Shown: positions 10,535 through 21,345, counted from the first letter of the stretch. The stretch: 64,000 bases of DNA from Fluviicola sp. (GCA_002734065.2 NVXU02000002.1:1-64000), one strand, 5' to 3'. The notes: generated by a model not told the origin, from the sequence alone. A program made the numbers and translations.

Positions 10535-10634
10535 AGAAACGCTGCGCTCTTAAAAGAATCTAATTTCTAAAAGGACGGAGTCCGTTTCTAAAGCCCGAAG
10601 GGCGTATCTAATAATCTAAGAGCGAAGCGTTTCT
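10535..10634. repeat. mosaic intergenic repeat with outer inverted arms and inner mini-palindromes
   Basis: AGAAACGCTGCGCTCTTA (10535-10552) versus TAAGAGCGAAGCGTTTCT (10617-10634), 17/18 inverted match; inner GGACGGAGTCC and GCCCGAAGGGC. Confidence 0.75.
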
Positions 10635-11590
10635 AAAAGGACAATCTCTGCCCAAAACTCCTTGATACTTCTACCCGATGCTTCAATCATTTTGGGAACA
10701 ATGCTTTCGTTAGAAAAACCGGGTGTTGTGTTCACCTCAATAATCACTACTTGACCGTTAACTACCATGAAATCTACCCTTGCAATGGATCGCAAAGAAA
10801 GAAGTTGATAAATATCTTTGGCAATTTTCTGCACCATTTTCGTTAACTCATCACTGATTCTTGCCGGTGTAATTTCTTCTGAAAGTCCTTTATATTTTGC
10901 CTCAAAATCGAAGAAATCATTCTCCGAAACAATCTCGGTCAAGGGCAATGCAATGAGTCCCTTCTTAGAACGATATACACCGCAAGTTACTTCTGTTCCA
11001 TCTAAAAAACCTTCAATAATGACTGTTTTTCCTTCTTTGAAAGCTGCTTTTATCGCTTTATTGATATCCTCCTTTTTTGAAACTTTCGAAATGCCATAAC
11101 TAGAACCTGAATCGCAAGGTTTTACAAAAACGGGAAGTCCTAGTCGCTCAACGATTGCATCATTGCTTGGAATATCATTCGCGTCCGTACAGTAAATAGA
11201 ATCCGCAACATTGAATCCGAATCCTTTCAGGAATTGATTGCAATACCACTTGTCAAACGACAGTTGCGAAGCCAAAGGCCCCGAATTTACATAAGGCATA
11301 TCTATCATTTCAAGGTAGGCTTGCACTTTTCCATTCTCTCCCGGGTCTCCGTGAATATAAACGATAGAAAAATCAATTTTAATCACTTCATTCTCCAAAA
11401 CAAAGGACATTTCCTTAGAATCAAACGGAATTTCTTCTTCGTTTATCTTTGCAAACCATCCTTCTTTTTTCAACAAAACAAGAAACACATTGTAAGCATC
11501 TGGAAAGTTTGATTGAATATTAATCGCACTTTTTACAGATATATCGAATTCTGAAGAGAATCCGCCACAGATGATTGCTACATTGGACAT
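10616..11590 (-). CDS. ddl: D-alanine--D-alanine ligase
   Basis: VAIICGGFSSEFDISVKSA, PVFVKPCDSGSSYGISKV, RVDFMV, IIEVNTTPGFSNESIVPKM. Confidence 0.95.
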   Translation of the reverse strand: MSNVAIICGGFSSEFDISVKSAINIQSNFPDAYNVFLVLLKKEGWFAKINEEEIPFDSKEMSFVLENEVIKIDFSIVYIHGDPGENGKVQAYLEMIDMPYVNSGPLASQLSFDKWYCNQFLKGFGFNVADSIYCTDANDIPSNDAIVERLGLPVFVKPCDSGSSYGISKVSKKEDINKAIKAAFKEGKTVIIEGFLDGTEVTCGVYRSKKGLIALPLTEIVSENDFFDFEAKYKGLSEEITPARISDELTKMVQKIAKDIYQLLSLRSIARVDFMVVNGQVVIIEVNTTPGFSNESIVPKMIEASGRSIKEFWAEIVLLETLRS

Positions 11591-11592
11591 TG

Positions 11593-11643
11593 ATTTAATG
11601 ATTTAATGATTTAATGATTTAATGATTTAATGATTTAATGATT
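11593..11643. repeat. 8-bp tandem repeat (ATTTAATG) x ~6.4 directly upstream of ddl
   Basis: Six exact ATTTAATG units read directly, 2 bp from the ddl start codon (11588-11590). Confidence 0.98.
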
Positions 11644-11826
11644 CGAAGGTAAGCAATAGCGCTAAATATTTATTGGGCAACTTGAAAAAGTTTTCAGCAA
11701 ATAGGATGTGAAGAACTAATAACCCCTCTTGCTATATGCTCAAAACTCTTGCTCAATCTCTTTTTACTATATTTGTAGAACACGAACCTTTTAAGCCGAA
11801 TTTCACCGGTTTTAAGATTACTTTTT

Positions 11827-14800
11827 ATGATGAAGTCAATATTCTTATTCATTTGTTTTACGATAAGCGCAGTCAGCTATTCGCAAACAATTCTCCTCAA
11901 TGATAATTTCGAAAGTGCATCTGGGCTTTGGACAATTTCAGGAATTCCAACTCCAAACACCTGGGAAATGGACAATTGCGCAGGAAATGGACCTGGATTT
12001 GCAGGATTAAATTCAATGTATATTTCGGATGGTTCCGCTGGTTGTGGTACAACTGGAAACGAACAATATGCTTATTCCAACAGTGCTTTATCTTCCGTTT
12101 CAATAATTAATTATGCTGTAATTAATGCCAGTTGCCTGAATAATTTAGACCTCAATTTTGATTATAAAATTGATGCAATATGAGACATTGGAGAACTCGT
12201 TTACTCAACAGATTTAGGACTTAGTTGGGTTGTTGTCGGTGCATCTTACACAGCGACTTCTGTTTGGGCATCAACTTCATTAACATTACCTGCCGCACTT
12301 GATGGAGCGAACTTTTGGTTAGGTTTTCGATTTACTTATGACAATGCTGAATCTTCACTGAATCCTTTTGCCATTGACAATGTTCTTTTAGTTGGAAGTG
12401 ACATTACTCCACCAACTATTATCTGTCCTTTGGTTGTACCGCTTTATGTAGAAGCAACTTGTTCAGCAAATATCATAGATTATACAACTCTTGCTTCAGC
12501 TGTTGATGTTTGTCTAGGTTCTCCGACAATCACACAGACACCAATAGCAGGAACTGTGGTCAATGTTAATGATTCTCCAACTATAATTCTCACCGCAACA
12601 GATGCTGCGGGGAATCAAAGTCAATGTTCGTTTACACAAACAATTTTTGATACAATTTCTCCAACAGTTACCTGCCCAGGAACACAAAACGTTGTAATGT
12701 CCACAAATTGTGATGCAACTGTTGGTGATTATTTATCATTGGCATCTTCTGCGGATAACTGCTCAGCTTTTGGTTCAGTAACGTTGTCGCAAACTCCAAA
12801 TTCAGGGGCAACAATTGGTGCCTCCGCAACAATCTACATCACAGCAACCGATGCTTCTGGCAATACTTCAACCTGTAATTTTGGTTTGCAAACGATAGAC
12901 AATATTGCCCCAACTGTAACTTGTCCAAATGATTCTACAGTGAGTACCGATACAGGTTGCGACTATAATTTAGCTGATTTCACTTCTTCAAGTATAGGAG
13001 CAGACAATTGCAGCCTTCCGGTTGCTTTATCATTCTCTCAATCTCCAACAATAGGGACATTAATACCCGCAGGACTTCAAGTTATAACAATTACTGTTCA
13101 AGACACGGCTGGAAATACGGGAAATTGTCAATTTAACTTAACCGTTGCTGATCAAGTTGCGCCTGTTGTAACAACTTGTGTCCCCAATCAGAATGTGATT
13201 GCTGATGTCGGGTGTCAAGGAACGCTTGTCGATTATTCTTCATTGCTCGCTGCAACGGATAATTGTTCCTCGGCAGGTAATTTAATTGTAACTCAGAATC
13301 CAGTTTCTGGGACAATCATCACTTCTACGACACTTGTGACAATGAGCATCACAGACGAGGCTGGAAATTCAGTTGACTGTCAATTCAGCGCGTTGATTTC
13401 TGATACAACAAGCCCTGTTCCAACTTGTCCAGCTGATTTTTCACTGGCTATCAATTCCAGTTGTCAATACACGTTGCCTGATTTGACAGGGTCTGTAACA
13501 GGAACCGATAATTGCTCTGTTTTTGCAAACATGACCGTTACTCAGAATCCAGCGGCAGGATCAATGGGTACTGGGATTAGCCCAGTGTTATTGACTTTGA
13601 TAGACGAGCAAGGAAATTTAGGGACCTGCATCACAACAATTACACCTATTGATGTTACAGCTCCAACAGTAACCTGTCCAACTGTCGCTCCTGTGAATAA
13701 CGGAACAAGTTGCGATTACATTCTCCCTAATTATGGATCTTTGACTTTGGTCTTGGATGATTGTCCTAATTTCACAATTTCGCAAATACCTGCACCTGGT
13801 ACAATTGTCAATCCAGGAACAACTGCTATCACCATTTTAGTCACTGACGCTGGAGGCAATTCCGTTTCATGTCCATTGAGTTTGGTAGTCATGGAGAATC
13901 AAGCACCAACGATAAGTTGCCCTGCAAATATTTCACAATGTGATCCTTTGGTCACTTTTGCAGACCCAATAAATGCTGATAATTGCTTTAGTTATTTTTA
14001 CCAAACGGATGCAACAGGACTTTCTTCAGGAAGTACTTTTCCAATCGGGATAACAAATTTACAATATGAGGTTGCCGATTCTTCTGGCAATTTAAACACG
14101 TGTTCTTTTCAAGTCGAAGTTTTAGATTTTCCTTCTTCTGCTAACATCACGGACGATACACTTCGTGTTTGTGATGCAACTTCTGTCATTGTAAATGCAG
14201 ACCCTATTACAAGTGGTTCCGGTTTGTGGACCGTTCTTTCAGGAGCTGGGAATTTCAATAATCAATTTGCAAATTCTACTGGAGTTAACAACCTTCTTGA
14301 TGGAGAAAATAGTTTTGTATGGACAGTTAGTTCTGCAAGTTGTGGCACCCTATCAGATACTATTATAGTAATAACAGCCGTTTCGCCTATTTCGGCAAGT
14401 ATTCCTGTGGATACCATGTTTGCTTGTGATTTATCAACCATAGATTTAATCACAGGTGTTGTAACCAACGGTTCTGGACTTTGGACAACGGATTTAGATG
14501 CAGTCATTGCTGTTCCGAGTGCGAATATTACAACGGCATCCATTCAAACAAATGGATGGCAATATTTTGTCTGGACGGTTGGAAATGATGCCTGCCCGTC
14601 TACCTCAGACACAATGTTTGTGATATCCAATTTAGAACCAAACATTCTGACATCTGACACAACTATATGCCAAGATGATTTGGCAAGTTTACTTGTTTCT
14701 GCAAGTGCTCCAACTCCTGAACAAACTGTTCTTTGGGCAGGAGTTTCAACCTCAATTTTCATTTCTGATCCTTCATCAAACACAACAACCATAAGTGATT

Positions 14801-15171
14801 TTGACATAGGGCAGAACATAATCACTTACAGCGTATCAGTGGATGGTTGTCCAACGGTGACCGATTCAATTTTAGTTATTGCCACATTATGCGATGGTTT
14901 TAATCCTGTTTTCCCAACTTTAATTACACCAAATTTAGATGGTAAAAACGATTTATTTGAAATTCTGTATTTGGAAGAGTTATTTCCAGAATGTCACCTT
15001 GCTATTTTTAATCGTTGGGGTTCTGTTGTTTATGAATCGATAGGTTACGAAGAACCTTGGGACGGAACTTACAACAACGAAAGATTACCGATGGGAACTT
15101 ACTTTTTTAAATTAGAATTGAATGATGAAGAGAACAGAACTTTCACAGGAGACATCAGCATCATTCATTAA
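11827..15171 (+). pseudogene. HYR-like-repeat protein with T9SS type B (CHU_C/gliding) C-terminal sorting domain, split by in-frame TGA at 12181-12183
   Basis: ORFs 11827-12183 and 12430-15171 share a frame and codons 12184-12429 are open; signal peptide at N-terminus, repeated (A/S)PTxTCP segments, C-terminal FPTLITPNLDGKNDLFEI...NRWGSVVYES...GTYFFKLELND. Confidence 0.8.
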
Positions 15172-15190
15172 TCACAGAAGCATTAGCATT

Positions 15191-16231
15191 ATGAAATACT
15201 TATTAATTAGCATCAGTTTATTGTTCATCCAAGAATGTTGGTCACAGCAAGAATCACAGTTTGCCAATGTCATTAGTAATCCGTTCATTGTGAATCCTGC
15301 GGCGGGAGGCATGGCAGGAGTCATGCAATTTGAAACAACAGCCCGAAGACAATGGTTGGGTTACAAAGGTGGTCCAAGGACGATGATGTTTACTGGAAAT
15401 AGTCAAATTAAAACGGGTCGGAGGTCTGTTTTGTCAGAATTCAATGCGAAAAGTGCAAGTCTGTTCAAAAATCCGAAACCAACTACCGGAGCTTTAAAAC
15501 ACATTGTTGGAGGTAAGTTTATCAACGATGCTATCGGACCGTTTTCAAAAACGTCTGTATATGGATCTTACGCAATTCACATGCCTTTTATGAATGACAT
15601 GAACTTTGGCGTTGGCTTAGGCGCTGGTTGGAGTAATTTTAGAATTAACCAAGACAGAGTTGTTCTTTTTCAAGATGACGACCAAACCTATGCGAGTTTT
15701 TTGGGCAACTCTTCTTCTCAGAATATTTTCGATGCAAATGCAGGACTTGTATTTTACAATGAACGTTTTTTTGGAGGATTATCAGTTTCTCAAGCATTAA
15801 AGAATGATGTCGTTTTCAATAATGTTGAGACGCAAAGTTCGTACAACAGACACTTGTTTTTAATTGCTAAATACAAATTGGATGTCAACACTGATTTTCA
15901 ATTAGAACCATCCGTTTTTATTAAATACGCAGAAAACTCACCGTTATCGGCAGATATAGGCGCAAAAGTTCTCTATCATGATGCTATTTGGCTCGGTTTG
16001 CAATACAGAACAAGTAATGCATTCATCGTTCAAGTCGGTGTCAATTTAGTTAAGAATCTCTACCTTTCTTATGCTTATGAATTCTCCAATGGAGTCATCA
16101 GGACGGCACAAAATGGCACGCATGAAATCAATTTAGGTATTTATATTGGGAATAATAGAAAGGTAAAGAAGGAAATGGAGAGAGAAGAAAAGAAGAAGGA
16201 AGTACAAGAGAGTAAGGAGCAAGAGCTGTGA
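15191..16231 (+). CDS. PorP/SprF family type IX secretion system membrane protein
   Basis: Signal peptide MKYLLISISLLFIQECWSQQ, then QFANVISNPFIVNPAAGGMAG...TTARRQWLGYKGGPRTMMFTG; start set at 15191 rather than 15122. Confidence 0.92.
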   Translation: MKYLLISISLLFIQECWSQQESQFANVISNPFIVNPAAGGMAGVMQFETTARRQWLGYKGGPRTMMFTGNSQIKTGRRSVLSEFNAKSASLFKNPKPTTGALKHIVGGKFINDAIGPFSKTSVYGSYAIHMPFMNDMNFGVGLGAGWSNFRINQDRVVLFQDDDQTYASFLGNSSSQNIFDANAGLVFYNERFFGGLSVSQALKNDVVFNNVETQSSYNRHLFLIAKYKLDVNTDFQLEPSVFIKYAENSPLSADIGAKVLYHDAIWLGLQYRTSNAFIVQVGVNLVKNLYLSYAYEFSNGVIRTAQNGTHEINLGIYIGNNRKVKKEMEREEKKKEVQESKEQEL

Positions 16232-16262
16232 GCAACAGTAACTCAAAAGTCTTACTCTCCAA

Positions 16263-16301
16263 TCTCTTGCTCAAGACTCCAATCTCTTTTTACTATCTTT
16301 G
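16263..16301 (+). promoter_or_regulatory. promoter-like repeat ending TATCTTTG upstream of the acyltransferase gene
   Basis: TCTCTTGCTCAAGACTCCAATCTCTTTTTACTATCTTTG; related copies upstream of menA and of the HYR gene. Confidence 0.55.
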
Positions 16302-16322
16302 CTCTGAAATTCAATTGCCATT

Positions 16323-17657
16323 ATGAGAATCATCTATTTATTAATGAAAATCTTCTTGAACTACCCTCTTGCGGTCTATTATTCAAGAAGAAAGATGGTC
16401 AATTCTCCGAAGCAAATATTTGGAAGAACGATTTACGTGAGTAATCATGCATCTTCCTTTATGGACCCCTTAATTGTTGCGGGGTTTAACTGGCCGTCAA
16501 TATTTTTCATGACTCGGTCTGATGTTTTTACCACTTTTTCGAAGCCTTTTATGTGGGCAGCGCAAACCTTGCCCATTTACCGACAATTGGACGGGAAAAA
16601 CGCCACAAAAAAGAACGATGCTGTTTTTAAACGATGCGCCAAAATTCTTTCCATCGGTCAAAATTTAATTGTTTTTGGAGAAGGTTTTACAGACGATACA
16701 TTCATTAGAAGGCTAAAACCTGTCAAGAAAGGAGCGGTGAGAATTGGATTCATTGCCTTAGAGAAAATGAATTGGAAAAAGAAGGTGTATATATGCGCTG
16801 TTGGTTGCAACTATTCTGACCCGAAAGAAATGCGCAGTGATTTATTGATTTCTTATTCAGACAAAATTTGTCTCAATGATTTTAAAGAAGAATACGAAGA
16901 GAACCCTGCGAAAGTAATCACAGATCTTACACGAAGAATTGAAGTATTAATGCAAGCACAAATCAGTGATAACAGAAAGTTAGAATTGGCTCCTTTGCAT
17001 GAAAATATCATGAAAATCACTCGAAAAGGGATGAGTTTTCCAAATTTTGACCGAAAAATCTCTTTATTGAAGCGCTGGAAATATTCTCAAAAGTTGGCCT
17101 TATGGTTAAATGACGATGCCAGAAATCAGGAAGAACTTGCAACAATAAAATCAACATTGGAAGATTATAATGCATCCTTGGAGAAAGTAAAAATATCGGA
17201 GCAACTACTTTTTTGGAAGAAGGAGAACCCAACGGGTAGTCGAAGCAAAGAAATTTTGTACTTAGTCTTAATGGCGCCTTTTGCTTTGCTCGGAACAATT
17301 CACGCAGGAATTCCTTATTTGTGGGTGAAAAGCTTCACGGAAAAAACAATGAAACGACCTGTTTTTTGGAGTTCTGTGAAGTTATTTTTGGGTGTAATTA
17401 CCATTGCATTATTCAATATTATTTTACTTGCAATCCTCTACAACACAATAGAATTAGGTGTTAGCGGATGGTGGTTGATTCTGTATTTCTTTGTTGTTAT
17501 TGGTTTTACCGCACCCGTTTTCTATGATTGGATGACCACGCTGAAGTCGTTTAAGGAGAAAGGGGAAGTGAACGGGATGAACCTTGGTGAACTTATAAAA
17601 GAGAGAGAGAAAGTGGAGAAAGATGTGGCGATGTTTTTAGGGGAGGAATTCAAATGA
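16323..17657 (+). CDS. PlsC-type 1-acyl-glycerol-3-phosphate acyltransferase family membrane protein
   Basis: YVSNHASSFMDPLI (NHxxxxD), LIVFGEGFTDD. Confidence 0.85.
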   Translation: MRIIYLLMKIFLNYPLAVYYSRRKMVNSPKQIFGRTIYVSNHASSFMDPLIVAGFNWPSIFFMTRSDVFTTFSKPFMWAAQTLPIYRQLDGKNATKKNDAVFKRCAKILSIGQNLIVFGEGFTDDTFIRRLKPVKKGAVRIGFIALEKMNWKKKVYICAVGCNYSDPKEMRSDLLISYSDKICLNDFKEEYEENPAKVITDLTRRIEVLMQAQISDNRKLELAPLHENIMKITRKGMSFPNFDRKISLLKRWKYSQKLALWLNDDARNQEELATIKSTLEDYNASLEKVKISEQLLFWKKENPTGSRSKEILYLVLMAPFALLGTIHAGIPYLWVKSFTEKTMKRPVFWSSVKLFLGVITIALFNIILLAILYNTIELGVSGWWLILYFFVVIGFTAPVFYDWMTTLKSFKEKGEVNGMNLGELIKEREKVEKDVAMFLGEEFK

Positions 17658-17917
17658 AAACTTCCATCCTTACAAAAATCAACCTGTCAATCGTTGTTTA
17701 TTTTGTCTTTGTTTTCTTAATTTACACCTATAAAATTGAGCACGTTTTAATTGGTGTAATCTGGGAAATTACACTCCTCCCAATGATGCTTGCTCCGTTT
17801 GTATTTTTAGGTTTTAGCATTTATTCTATTCTAAAGAAGGAGAAAGATGTCTGGTTCCTAATAAGTGCAGCTCTTTTATTCATCTGTGTAATAATACTGA
17901 TTGGTAGTTTGTTTTAA
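17654..17917 (+). CDS. small membrane protein, hypothetical
   Basis: 87 aa, about three TM segments, start overlaps previous stop. Confidence 0.65.
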   Translation: MKTSILTKINLSIVVYFVFVFLIYTYKIEHVLIGVIWEITLLPMMLAPFVFLGFSIYSILKKEKDVWFLISAALLFICVIILIGSLF

Positions 17918-17925
17918 TAAAGAAT

Positions 17926-18288
17926 CTACCCTTTCACTCTCAAAAACCAAATCAACCCGACACCAACCACTACTGAAATTACAATATTGGCAATGGCAAC
18001 ACCGAAATAACCATCATTCATCAAGGTGACTGTTTCATTACTGAACGTACTAAACGTACTGAAACCTCCACAAAAACCAATGATGAGCAAAGGTTGCAAC
18101 CACGAAAATGCTTCTTGTTTATTGCTAATAAAAATCACAAGCAATGCCAAGATTAGGCAGGCAAGCATGTTGGAAATAAAGGTTCCAAGCGGAAAGTTGG
18201 TGGTAAAAATTGCAGACGCACCTTTCGTTGTTAGGTACCTCGCTAAACTGCCGAGTCCACCGCCAAGAAAGATATATAGATAGGTCAT
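17926..18288 (-). CDS. crcB: fluoride channel CrcB/Fluc
   Basis: GGGLGSLARYLTT, PLGTFISNMLACLILAL, GFCGGFSTFSTFSNE. Confidence 0.95.
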   Translation of the reverse strand: MTYLYIFLGGGLGSLARYLTTKGASAIFTTNFPLGTFISNMLACLILALLVIFISNKQEAFSWLQPLLIIGFCGGFSTFSTFSNETVTLMNDGYFGVAIANIVISVVVGVGLIWFLRVKG

Positions 18289-18881
18289 TTAGCGTCTTTT
18301 ATACTGTCAATTATCTTCAAAAATACAAAACGATAAGCAATTAACGCTGAAATAACACCTAACAATCCTCCAACGAGAACGTCACTCAGGTAGTGCACGC
18401 CGAGGTACATTCTACTGTAAGCAACCAAAACTGCGACAAAAAAGAGGTATGGAAAGATGCGCGGATAGTATTTTCTCAAGGTCAAGAACGCAAAGGTACA
18501 CACAGCGAAAAAGTTAGCGGCGTGAGAGGATACAAAACCATACATTCCACCTTTGTAAAGTCCGCCATCAGCGTATTGGTAGAAATGCAATTGGTCTGTT
18601 AATAAAGTATGATGAGAAGGTCGATAACGCAAAAATACTTCTTTAAAAAGATGCACCGAAGATAAATCGGCAATAGCAACTGCTAAAATCAGACAAGCAA
18701 CAAACAATCCTGCTTTTTTTAGTCCTGCCTTTCTCATAAAGAGAAAGAGCAACAAAAAATAAAAGGGAATCCAGGTCAATTTTCCAGAGACAATCCACAT
18801 TACCTCATCCAAAAAAGGAGAATTCCAACTGTTAATAGTGAGAAGAATAGATTGGTCGAGTGATTCTAAAAAATCAATCAT
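18285..18881 (-). CDS. PAP2-family phosphatase
   Basis: [40 protein letters not shown]. Confidence 0.92.
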   Translation of the reverse strand: MIDFLESLDQSILLTINSWNSPFLDEVMWIVSGKLTWIPFYFLLLFLFMRKAGLKKAGLFVACLILAVAIADLSSVHLFKEVFLRYRPSHHTLLTDQLHFYQYADGGLYKGGMYGFVSSHAANFFAVCTFAFLTLRKYYPRIFPYLFFVAVLVAYSRMYLGVHYLSDVLVGGLLGVISALIAYRFVFLKIIDSIKDAK

Positions 18882-19869
18882 CGTTTAATGTTTTCCAAAT
18901 CAAGTCGTTTAATTCAGTAATTCCTTGCTGAGCAACGGACGAAATAAACAATGTTTCAATTCCTTCGGGCAGTTCTTTCTTAATTTCTTCGGTTAATTCC
19001 TCGTCCAACATGTCCGATTTTGAAATTGCTAACAACTTATCTTTGTGCATCAATTCTGGATTGTACAACTTCAGTTCGTTGAGTAAGATTGCATACTCTT
19101 TTTTGATGTCATCACTGTCCGCTGGAATCATGAACAAGAGCAAAGAATTTCTTTCAATGTGGCGCAAAAATCGCAAGCCTAAACCTTTGCCTTTGTGTGC
19201 ATCTTCGATGATTCCTGGGATGTCAGCCATGATGTAAGAACGATGGCCTCTGTATTTTACAATTCCTAAATTCGGTTTAATGGTTGTAAATGGATAGTTG
19301 CCAATCTCAGGCTTTGCGGCAGAAACAACAGACAATAAAGTGCTTTTTCCGGCGTTTGGGAATCCAACCAATCCGACATCTGCCAGAACTTTTAATTCCA
19401 AGATCTTCCAACCTTCGCCTCCATCTTCTCCAGGTTGCGCAAAACGAGGTGTTTGATTCGTTGATGACTTAAAATTATCGTTTCCTAAACCTCCACGACC
19501 TCCTTTCTGAACAATTTTCTCTTCTCCGTCTTCTGTAATTTCAAAAAGAAACTCATGCGTTTCTGGATCACGAACAATTGTTCCGAGTGGAACCTCAATA
19601 TACACATCACGACCTTGCGCTCCCGTTTTTAAAGCGGAAGAACCTTGCACTCCATGACCTGCTTTGATGTGTTTTTTGAACTTCAAATGAAGCAAAGTCC
19701 ACAGTTGTTTGTTTCCCTTCAGAATTACGTGACCTCCACGTCCGCCGTCACCACCATCAGGCCCTCCTTTCGGAATGTATTTTTCTCTACGAAAATGCGC
19801 AGAGCCTCCACCACCTTTTCCAGATGTGCAATGAATTTTTACGTAATCTACAAAGTTGTTTGAAGCCAT
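18874..19869 (-). CDS. obgE: GTPase Obg
   Basis: [63 protein letters not shown]. Confidence 0.97.
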   Translation of the reverse strand: MASNNFVDYVKIHCTSGKGGGGSAHFRREKYIPKGGPDGGDGGRGGHVILKGNKQLWTLLHLKFKKHIKAGHGVQGSSALKTGAQGRDVYIEVPLGTIVRDPETHEFLFEITEDGEEKIVQKGGRGGLGNDNFKSSTNQTPRFAQPGEDGGEGWKILELKVLADVGLVGFPNAGKSTLLSVVSAAKPEIGNYPFTTIKPNLGIVKYRGHRSYIMADIPGIIEDAHKGKGLGLRFLRHIERNSLLLFMIPADSDDIKKEYAILLNELKLYNPELMHKDKLLAISKSDMLDEELTEEIKKELPEGIETLFISSVAQQGITELNDLIWKTLNDD

Positions 19870-19886
19870 GTCAAGGGTGTTGAATC

Positions 19887-19936
19887 TTTAATTTGTAGTA
19901 GGGGTCAGTCGCGACCGACCCCTACTACAAATTAAA
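19887..19936. repeat. long palindrome, TAGGGGTCGGTC-core family, copy 1
   Basis: TTTAATTTGTAGTAGGGGTCAGTCG / CGACCGACCCCTACTACAAATTAAA; 24/25 bp inverted arms, no loop. Confidence 0.95.
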
Positions 19937-19939
19937 ATC

Positions 19940-20515
19940 TTATTTTAACGAATCAATTGCTTTAAACAATCGTTCTGTAATATCTTCTATTGATCCTACT
20001 CCATCAACCATCATCCATTTGTTTTGTTCTGCGTAGAAATCTTTAACGGGTGCCGTTTCAGCTCGGTAAACGTTAATTCTTTTTTGGATAACTTCTGGAT
20101 TTGCATCGTCAACTCGTCCGCTTTCTTTTGCTCGATTTGCTAAACGCAGCTTTAATTCTCCTTCTTCCACATCCAAAGAAATCATTTGAACGATGGAAGA
20201 ATTAATTTCCGCTAAAAAATCATCCAATGCTTGTGCTTGTGCATTCGTTCTTGGAAAGCCATCAAAAATAAATCCTTTTGGATTATCATATTTCAGTACT
20301 TCCGACTTTAGCAAATCAATGGTTACATCATCAGGAACCAACTGCCCTTTATCCATGTAACTTTTTGCTAAAACTCCCAATTCTGTTTCCCCTTTAATAT
20401 TCTTACGAAAAACATCCCCTGTTGATAGGTGAATCAATCCATATTTATCGACCAATCTTTGCGATTGTGTCCCTTTTCCAGCACCTGGAGGTCCAAATAA
20501 CACAATGTTTAACAT
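19940..20515 (-). CDS. adk: adenylate kinase
   Basis: MLNIVLFGPPGAGKGTQSQRLVDKYGLIHLSTGDVFR, GFIFDGFPRT. Confidence 0.97.
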   Translation of the reverse strand: MLNIVLFGPPGAGKGTQSQRLVDKYGLIHLSTGDVFRKNIKGETELGVLAKSYMDKGQLVPDDVTIDLLKSEVLKYDNPKGFIFDGFPRTNAQAQALDDFLAEINSSIVQMISLDVEEGELKLRLANRAKESGRVDDANPEVIQKRINVYRAETAPVKDFYAEQNKWMMVDGVGSIEDITERLFKAIDSLK

Positions 20516-20537
20516 TTTATCTTTTTTGTAGGGTTAT

Positions 20538-21068
20538 TCATTCTTTAATTTGATAAATCGCATCTAAATTTCTTCCTTTCTCATCGTAATCCAAACCGTA
20601 ACCTACAACAAAAGCGTTTGGTATAGAGAATCCGATGTAATCAGGTTTGTGGTTACCTGTAAATGCTTCTGGTTTGTATAATAAAGAGCAAATTTTCACT
20701 GATTTAGGGTTCTCCATTTCTAACAAAGAAATAATCTTGTTCATGGTTAGCCCAGAATCAATGATATCCTCAACAATGACAACATGCTTTCCGGCAAGGT
20801 CATTATTGAGACCGATTAATTCATCAACTCTTCCTGTAGATTCTGTTCCGTGATACGAACTCATCTTGATAAAAGTGATTTCAGAAACCAGATCAACTTC
20901 TTTCATTAAATCAGAAGCAAACATAAACGAACCGTTTAATACAGCGATAAAAACAACTTCTTCGTTTTTAAAATCTGCATTTAGCTCCGTTGCTAGTGAT
21001 TTAACTTCTTTGGCTATTTCTTCTCGAGTTATAAATATCTCGAATGTTTTATCTAGAACTTGAATCAT
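20538..21068 (-). CDS. hpt: hypoxanthine phosphoribosyltransferase
   Basis: VVIVEDIIDSGLTMNKIISLL, LLYKPEAF, YIGFSIPNAFVVGYGLDYDEKGRNLDAIY. Confidence 0.95.
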   Translation of the reverse strand: MIQVLDKTFEIFITREEIAKEVKSLATELNADFKNEEVVFIAVLNGSFMFASDLMKEVDLVSEITFIKMSSYHGTESTGRVDELIGLNNDLAGKHVVIVEDIIDSGLTMNKIISLLEMENPKSVKICSLLYKPEAFTGNHKPDYIGFSIPNAFVVGYGLDYDEKGRNLDAIYQIKE

Positions 21069-21298
21069 TCTTTTCAGTCAATTTTGAATGGTAAAAGTAC
21101 GACTTTCTTGAGAAATACTTCTAATTATTTCTTAGGGAATTCACTTTTTAGATGATTCGCTACTTCTTGCAGATGCTTTTCGTAGTTAGCTTTTGGCTTA
21201 GTTGCGAGAAAAAAGAACACTTTTTTGATTAGTGTTCGTCTAGAAATGTTCTCATTTTAAAGAAAAACGAAGCTCATTGAAGTGAAACCAAGACAAAA

Positions 21299-21323
21299 GC
21301 TAATTGCTAATTGCTAATTGCTA
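21299..21323 (+). repeat. 7-bp tandem repeat (GCTAATT) x ~3.6 in the purK promoter
   Basis: GCTAATTGCTAATTGCTAATTGCTA immediately upstream of TATCTTTG (21333-21340). Confidence 0.95.
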
Positions 21324-21340
21324 AAATCGGTTTATCTTTG
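21311..21340 (+). promoter_or_regulatory. purK promoter TTG-N19-TATCTTTG
   Basis: TTG 21311-21313, 19 nt, TATCTTTG 21333-21340; ATG at 21346. Confidence 0.65.
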
Positions 21341-21345
21341 AGGGC

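Noticed and set aside
12181-12183. UGA as selenocysteine or genome-wide reassigned codon
   Set aside because: TGA is used as a normal stop elsewhere in the window (e.g. menA end) and no clear SECIS-like context or selenoprotein homology was recognised.
12430-15171. Separate gene starting at 12430
   Set aside because: Same frame as 11827-12183 with an open stretch 12184-12429, no signal peptide of its own; better explained as one gene with an internal TGA.
21213-21238. GAACACTTTTTTGATTAGTGTTC stem-loop between hpt and purK
   Set aside because: Only a 7-bp stem without a positioned U tract; too weak to call.
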